Assembly (NCBI RefSeq): GCF_037975245.1 | Contig: NC_092561.1 | Span: 1,710,501 to 1,774,500 of the forward strand | DNA: 64,000 nt | Direction: 5' to 3' | Origin: Apostichopus japonicus | Lineage: Eukaryota > Echinodermata > Holothuroidea > Aspidochirotida > Stichopodidae | Shown: in pieces, positions 56,826 to 64,000 of the stretch | How the letters are laid out: every line of letters starts with the position of its first letter | How positions within the stretch are numbered: the first letter of the stretch is position 1 | Made by a program: the position numbers and the translations under genes | Notes under the pieces: model-generated | The model's input: only the letters and a program-made list of their open reading frames with translations | What the model was told of the DNA's origin: nothing | The model's database searches: none

Positions 56826-56887
56826 GACGTCAGCTAAGGAAGGAAAAAATAGGAGACGAATGGATTAAACCATTTTTTTACATTCAC

Positions 56888-57080
56888 TAGATAAATAAAT
56901 AAATAAGTAATATTTATATATATGATTTATATATATAATTTATATATATAATAAATATATATAATAAATATATATAATAAATATATATAATATATATATA
57001 TATAAAATATATATATTATATGTAATATATAATATATATATTATATAAATATATATACATATATATATATACATTAATGC
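56888..57080. repeat. AT-rich low-complexity tract
   Basis: Degenerate ATATATAA repeats just upstream of exon 1 of the secreted protein gene. Confidence 0.95.
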
Positions 57081-59341
57081 TCATATCCTTTAACATACGA
57101 CGGTTGTAACAAAGTACCGGTAAATCGCCTTATCAATTTGCACACATAAACCACATCTTTTCTTCTGTCATTGCGTCATAGTTATAACTGGACGCCTACC
57201 AGAGACATGACCATGGCGCGTGGTTGTCTGACATTTGACCCTTTACGTCAATCACTACGATATGAACACTCTAATCTCGACTCAATCAGGACGCTATCTC
57301 TTCTTTTTATATACCCCATTCCCTTCCTGATTTAGATTAGAAACGGTAAACATAAGCCTTCCACTTCCTTTCGGATAACGCAACAATAATATAGAAAGAC
57401 ACAACCAACCTAACACAATGGAAGTATTGCAATGTTATGCTTCCTTACCACCATCTTCAAAACACAAGAGAAAGTGTAATTGTAGCACTTGTAGAAACGC
57501 CCCCCCCCCCCCTTTTTCCCATCCCACTTTTTTTCCCTCCTCTTGTGTGTATATTTTGTCGAACTCTATAGGTTTATTGTCATGTTCCTTAAAACAGCGA
57601 TTTTGTTGAAAGAGATAACTACCTATATCTAGGAGCGACTTGAAGTATGAATATGCAACAGCATGTGTACCAGAATAAATTCCTTTAGTATGTGTGTGAT
57701 TTGAGTTGAAATACCTAATCTCGCTCTGTGTCTGTACTGGATTTTCGAGAATTCCCCGGATACGAGTATAGGTCCACAAATCCAATGCGGGTGGGTACGA
57801 ATCAAGCAAATATGTTCTGTTAGAAATACCAGTAGGTGTACGGGGAGCCACTACAACCATGTCTAGCAATCACAAGCAGTGATGACGACATAGGGTTTTA
57901 TAACTTCCCTGTTCTTACTTTTTTTAAATCTCCATACACCACCCTGAAACATGAATATTCATACAAGTAATTATATGAGCACCTGTTTTTTGTTTGTTTG
58001 TATAACTGTACATCCATGTCATGCTTCGAAGCCACCTGGCACTTGTACTGACAGTATATTCAATAGCCTGTTTCTATCAGATAAAGGTTAGGACTGTTCA
58101 TACTGTCAGTACGAGTGCTTTGAAGCATGATATGAAAGTATATAGAGCGGTATTACTATCCACAGCCTCGCTGAGAATTCCGCGAATCGTACGTGCGTAG
58201 GAAGTGTGTTCTTTTATGCATGGAAATAAACTTTCTATAGGAAATATCCTTACAATTGAGCCTAAGTATGTTATGATAAGATGTCCTTCTTGAGGCTCAC
58301 ATAAATATTCATGACAAAAATAATCATTCGAGATTGTGTGACACGCCCCGACATGAATTATACCACAACCGACAAATTTCACAAGTTCTTTTCCTATCTC
58401 TGTTGGTCTACTGTCTCATCCAGTTGTAGGAATTCTATGTATCTAGACAGGAAGCTCACCAGCTATAGTTATTAGCATTGTGGGTAGCGGATTACATTAG
58501 AATGTATTGTCACCAGTAATCACACCCAAAATAATATGCTACACAATGAAATCACGGCCACACGTATAATATGTCACTGACAAATTTAGGACATTTTCTC
58601 CTCACTGATAGTCTCATGTGAAGGATCCTCAATAAACCAGGGTGTATTTTAGAGGGACACAAACTCTAAGAATGTAATTTTGGAAACTTTTAATGAGTTT
58701 ATAATAAGCTAATCTTTTTATGGTCATTACTGATGACCTATGAAGACGTGCTCAGCGATCATAGGTCGAGGTGAAAATCCAAAACCAAGGAACGCCAATT
58801 CTAAATCATGACACGTGCTGTCGGGGCAGAAAACAGGTGAGGGTTTTGAATCCAGTCTCAAGAAGAAATTCCACTACATTTTACCGAAATCTCGACTTTT
58901 TACATCTCAAATTTGGATTAGTTCGTCTCAGACTTGTCTTGACAAGTAGGATGGATGCCTGAGCTGACCCTCTGCCCCACCCCTGTTCCTACGCCCTGTA
59001 TGCTATTGTATGCTAACTAAAACAAAAATATATAGCAATGGACTCACACTGTGACTGTAAACATTGCACTTTAGATGGATCTTCATGAAAAAGGAAATAT
59101 TGAGATTTTAACTTTCAAGTTTTGAAATGGTGCAATTTAGTCTTACTTCGAATTATCGGTCTCACTCTGTATTTGTATAACAAATAGTTTATAGAACAAT
59201 CTACACCACAACATATCTATACTTTGTAAGGAGAAAGATTTGAGTACGAAACGTAAAATGAGAACTGAGTCTTAAAATCTTGTGATTAATATTCAAGTTA
59301 TAAGTTAATAATCAAAATATTCAAATGTAATAATCTTACCA
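57081..59341. other. Upstream region, nothing else recognised
   Basis: If the 5' UTR exon of the secreted protein gene is at 59342, this is intron. Open minus-strand stretches at 57435-57869 and 58098-58382 have no known motif and frequent simple-sequence content, so they are not called. Confidence 0.4.
58015..58135. repeat. Imperfect inverted repeat (hairpin)
   Basis: TCATGCTTCGAAG...TGTACTGACAGTA on the left pairs with TACTGTCAGTACGAG...CTTTGAAGCATGA on the right, with about a 40 base loop. Confidence 0.8.
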
Positions 59342-59470
59342 GTTGTCTTCAATCGGATGAGCTACAGATGACAAACTATATTGGATATATCTATGGCTGT
59401 CTTCTGAACTTCTCTGGTCGCCCCGGTTTCTCTGTTCTCTGAGTCTCTGGCACAAGTGATAGAATAATAT
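59342..59470 (-). other. Possible 5' UTR exon of the secreted repeat protein gene
   Basis: The minus strand ends GAAGACAACTG before GTAAGA, a good donor. A (TA)-rich patch lies at 59467-59478. Linking it to the acceptor at 56833 is an inference; the distance is 2.5 kb. Confidence 0.3.
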
Positions 59471-62400
59471 ATATCGAAAGTTCAGTTCCTGGCTGCTACT
59501 GCTGCTGTTGGCGTCCCAGGAATTGAGCTTGTAGACACGTGATGACGCATAAGCCCCTGGAAGTATTTAAATCCTCTTTGTTTCCTGATTCGGCATTTAT
59601 CATCCATCCAGGTGCAATAACAATGACTATAGACGATAGAATGTGCAACCGGAAGTGGTTCCTGATAAACCGGGAGGTTGGAGGCGGGGTCAGAAGGAGG
59701 TAGCGATTGCGGCTAAATTTGAGGTTTGTAATTTTTTGGTAATGCACATTGAATCAGGAAAAATGAAAACAGCATATTCCCAGAAATTTGCAGAATTTAA
59801 TTGAGAGCTGCTCCGAAATACCTCTGAAAATGGACTCTCCCTGTCACGACCTCATCATAACTTAAAGTACCATTGATATGCAAATGTTGAAAAGCACTTG
59901 CTTATAACTTCCATCTTCATCAGCAAGTAGATAAAAAATAAACCACAGAGAAACACTTAACTAGAACAGACTTAGAAGAAAGAAAAACATACAACAACCA
60001 CAGAGAAATCTTCAGCAATGTAACTTGTTCACAATTTCACAACAATTACATGTAGTTACATTTTGCACTGTCCCGAGTCACCGACATTTGCTGACCCTTT
60101 TTGTCTGTTGATTTTTTTTAAACTTCTAAATAGTTTCAAATTATTGGAATGAAATTATTTTAATGAAAAAAACATCATTTGTTCAACTTTCCATTTCCAT
60201 CACCCACAACCCCATCCCGCCCTCCCCCCCCCCCCGCCCCCTCGTCGCAAACAGCCCCGTTACATTTCATTCCGAACCAGAAAAGTCCGTGGACACAAAA
60301 TAATTCTAAAGCGAATCTCTTACTGACTCGCCAACCACCAACATCGTGCGACTACGTCATCCCTTCAGTGAACATTATCTGCTTGACCATCACTGGGTCA
60401 TTAGGTTAGAATCACTGTAATAGCTAAGACTTCGTAGATGTAAACGAAGGAAACGGAAGTCATTTAAGAGTTGATAGATAAATTTAAAAAAACAGTTTTC
60501 CCTCCTTGTAAAAACCGGTAGATTTACCTTTATAATGTGTGCCACGTAGGTTATTAGGTCACACTGAATTCCATTTCAGACTTGAACTTTAAAGCATTAT
60601 GCCTCTTATTTCTTTCGTACAGGGAGAGGGGGACTAGGTCAATTGTATCAAAGTTATCGACTATTGATCCAGTTAACAGTGACTTTAGGCACATATTTGA
60701 TAATATATACATTGCAGATCATTAAAAACCACCGCTATCAGCTCAGCTCAGATCGCATCAAACTTTCCAACTAATTTGACCCGTTATTAATCTGTGGCTT
60801 ATCAATTTAGGTGGTCGTACTACAAATGTAACACAGACCATTATAGATGGCAGTTCCTCAAATATATATATAGTCACATATATTACATGCTTTAAAAATA
60901 ACACTGTCAATTCACTGTAGAATGTTACTCAAACGGTGATATGTTGCTCATGTGAAGGTACAAAAAAAAAAACATGTTTTGGTCGAGTTTTAGAATTTGT
61001 AACAACAATGGTTTAACATTATACATAAAGTCCTGTACTGAGGAGCCGAAGTCATGATTAATTTGGCCTCAAAGATGCATTCCGGAAATTTAGCATATTT
61101 TAAAGCGTATATCTTAGAAACCAATAGATAGAGAAACGTAACTAACACTAATCAATTCTTGGGGCGGGCGGGGGGGGGGGGGCGGCTAAAACATGTCAAG
61201 ACGAAACTTCCTGCTTATATATAACGTCGTCCATTAAGTTGGGCTAAACTTGCCATCAAGCCAAGACGCTTTCCAAACATTACCAATCCATTCCAATATC
61301 GATAATTTTAATTTTTTTTTTATTCTGGCAAATATTTCTACCTGAAAATTTCGTTATATTCAGTATAACTTCCAAAAATGTTAAAGTTAAAATCGAATAA
61401 TGGTCACCCATGTGCCAACTGCAACCAGGGAGTTGTTCCATAACAACTCCCAGCTGCAACAAACATTTTTCACTCAAGCCAATCGATCTAAACGGAGACA
61501 CTTAATAATTCTATAAATCAGTTGTGCGCCACCAATTCCTGCGTTTTAGCGTCTTGCTTAGTAAGGTGGTTTGTTACATCGCAGAACGGGCACTATTCAT
61601 AACTCCCAATATCGTGCACCCGATTATAAAAGTGGGGAAGGGGTGGGGGAGGGGGCCCTACAAAATAAAAAAATACAGACGGTTCGTCAAAATAGTTGAG
61701 ATTTTAATCATACATTGGTCACAAGGTATCCGCGATTTAACCTGTATAGTCACAGGCCGCTTGGATCCTCTTGTCATACAGGTTCCACCTATCCCCGTAC
61801 CCCCTCCCCCCAAACCCTTCTCCCCTCCCACACCTTGACCGAAAGAATTGTTTGCGATACCTATGCGGAGTAAAGACTAACACGACATACCGTAGACTGA
61901 GTATCTATTCTAAACGACCCTCTCAAAAGAAAAAAACAACTGCTTCCTCTTTTCGATTGAGTTATGCATTGAATTTCATCTTGTTGGAGAATAGAGGGGG
62001 CGCAGAAGGGATAGGGAGGCATATGTTAATTACGTGCCGTTACCGAGAAACAATCATTTTCAGGAAATTATCTAGAAAGTTACGATTTTTTTACTAGCGT
62101 AACTTTGTCATATTGAATAATTTAAAAGGAAATTAGAAAATCGACGATACAGGAACACGATTAAAGGAGCCTTCCCTCATTTTAACAGAGAACTATAAAT
62201 ATAAGATTTTGACATAGCAAGATTACATTTTAGGGTTATTTAATGTTGTCAATTAATTTTCTTGTCGTCATCTACCTAGCCAAAGTACTAAAACGCTGTT
62301 GTCCATATGAACTCTATAACGCGGTTCAAACTGACTGACCTACTTGCCCCGACTGACGATGGGAGATGGGGCCATGGCGAACGTCACTGTCTGTGTGGTT

Positions 62401-64000
62401 ACCAAAGGAATCGGCATAACTTAACCTTGATAACAGCCACTTCGTCATACCTAAGTTAGTACAGGCGTAAACTTTAAACATCTTAAAAATAATGAATTGT
62501 TCATGTTGGCATTTTTTAACTGTCTTATGCAAACATTCGAACTTATGCTAGGATTAGCTATCCATAAGTTATATTTTTGGCAGATTTACCTTCATCGATC
62601 AAGTAAAACCAGCGCTTGTGGCGGCCATCTCCCCCCCCCCCCAAAAAGCAAGAAAACAAAAAGCAACGCACGTACAACACCCCCCCCCCCAAGAAAAACA
62701 ACTATGACGTAGATTCAAAAGACAGTCAAACAATGGTCACAGTGCTCAAAACTTCACATTACGTAAGAAATATTACTACCCGTGACATTCAAAGCATTCT
62801 TCTCCACTGATGTACCGAGATATTTATTTCTTGATCTTAACACTTTTGAATGAAGGGGACTGCACTATAAAGGGTGACTAGTGACCCTCCCAAAATGTAG
62901 CCTACCAGTTTTGAAAGCTTCTAGCCGTCTTAGAGTGGCTAAAGTTTGGAGCCAATACAGCTGACCTTTATAGGCATTAAGCATTCCAAATGCACCACAT
63001 GCATTAGAAGGAAACAAAAACAATACAAAAAACAACAGCACAGAAGTACTACCGGGATTCCGAATAAGGCGTTTCTAGCTGTAATTTAAGAAGGAGGGGG
63101 GGGGGGGTGACATAACAAGTTAAAGAGAACAATATTCCACACTGTTAGTTACAAACCCATGACAATATCTCGTCCCTTATTAGAGACATGGTTATTGAAT
63201 ATGACATATGTTGACCGACTCAGTATCCTCACCTTAGCCCAGGAAGTGGAACTCAGTAGGTAGTATGTGATGTCAACACGGTATGTGTTCCTCAAAAGCT
63301 TTACGCATACTCTCCTATAAATAATACGATTTCTGCAGATTTATACTTCAAACTGTGATATACTTTTAAATATTTGCTTAGCTGTCCATTATGTTCTATG
63401 TCAGTTGAGAAATTCATGATTTTTTTTTCTCGAAATATATATGTTAATATAATGTATAATAACTTTCCGTTGTAGAAAAAAATATTATGATGATTTTGAA
63501 GATAACGGCAAAAACATCGTCAGAGCATTTGACATAATGAGATCCCATAACTCTACTATTGCCAGATGCCTTCACAAAATAATATCACCAAATCTGGCAA
63601 TCAACTTGAACCGGCGGAATATCCCTTTTAATTCCCATTTTTTTTAAAAAAGAAACAAAAAGTGCATTTTACACTTCCCGTGTCGTAATTAGTTGAGTGA
63701 TACAAACAAAGAAAGTTTTTTGGCCTCATAAATTTCTAATTTTCGGTGGTTGTGATTTCACTTATTGTGAGAAAAATGAGATAATTAAACTGATTATTTA
63801 TTTAGCCTGAACCATATAGAAAGACTTAGTCAAACTCGTCTGAGTTTCTTGTTAATCTCACATTACGAAATGCATTATTCACGTTTTGCGTTGGAACCAT
63901 GCATAATGTTGGTCGCCATTTATTGATGAATGAAATAATATGAACGTGTTAAAATTAAAGTAACCACTGTAACAGCTATTTCATCACTATATTATCCGTG
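59471..64000. other. Non-coding, nothing recognised
   Basis: AT-rich sequence with many C or G homopolymers (60218, 61170, 62632, 62680, 63097). No exon, RNA gene or structured repeat was supported. Confidence 0.45.

Noticed and set aside
57435-57869. 144-codon minus-strand open frame
   Set aside because: No recognised domain; part is a poly-C/Gly run; weak resemblance to 58098-58382 was too short to support a repeat gene.

Overview
The window is nuclear DNA of an animal: AT-rich, intron-rich and full of transposons. Split genes with canonical GT/AG junctions are readable by eye. An invertebrate deuterostome, probably an echinoderm, is the best guess. This rests on a Ty3/gypsy element of the Gmr1 type (integrase before reverse transcriptase, a group described from deuterostomes), a long fold-back element built like the sea urchin TU elements, tRNA-headed SINEs, and cytosolic sulfotransferase and L-lactate dehydrogenase genes of animal type. 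The host is an inference; no sequence here fixes the species.

Layout. 1-6985: a Gmr1-like LTR retrotransposon on the minus strand, cut by the window edge, with one open gag-pol frame of at least 1515 codons and a 1.95 kb 5' LTR; it sits in an older repeat. 8256-13162 (+): the last six exons of an aldo-keto reductase, with a 1.9 kb fold-back element in one intron. 16555-24409 (-): six exons of a cytosolic sulfotransferase. Its introns hold a 400 bp GAT/GGT array, a minisatellite that has copied the exon 2 splice donor, and a LINE split by two nested hAT-type elements. 24650-34260: repeats, a tRNA-like gene with anticodon ACA, an intact tRNA-Val(AAC), SINEs and decayed LINEs. 38870-51340 (+): a complete L-lactate dehydrogenase in seven coding exons (329 aa). 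Its sixth exon is preceded by three tandem truncated copies of its own 3' splice site and exon start. 54448-56825 (-): a three-exon gene for a secreted protein with a signal peptide, an Arg/Glu/Pro-rich repeat region carrying N-glycosylation sequons, and a short thrombospondin type 1-like C-terminus. 57000-64000: no gene recognised.

The four host genes do not form a pathway; they are ordinary neighbours on a chromosome. The most unusual features are the two tandem arrays that duplicate exon-intron junctions in two different genes (a donor in the sulfotransferase, an acceptor in LDH), the gypsy element with inverted pol order and an undamaged frame, the symmetrical fold-back element, and the undescribed secreted repeat protein.
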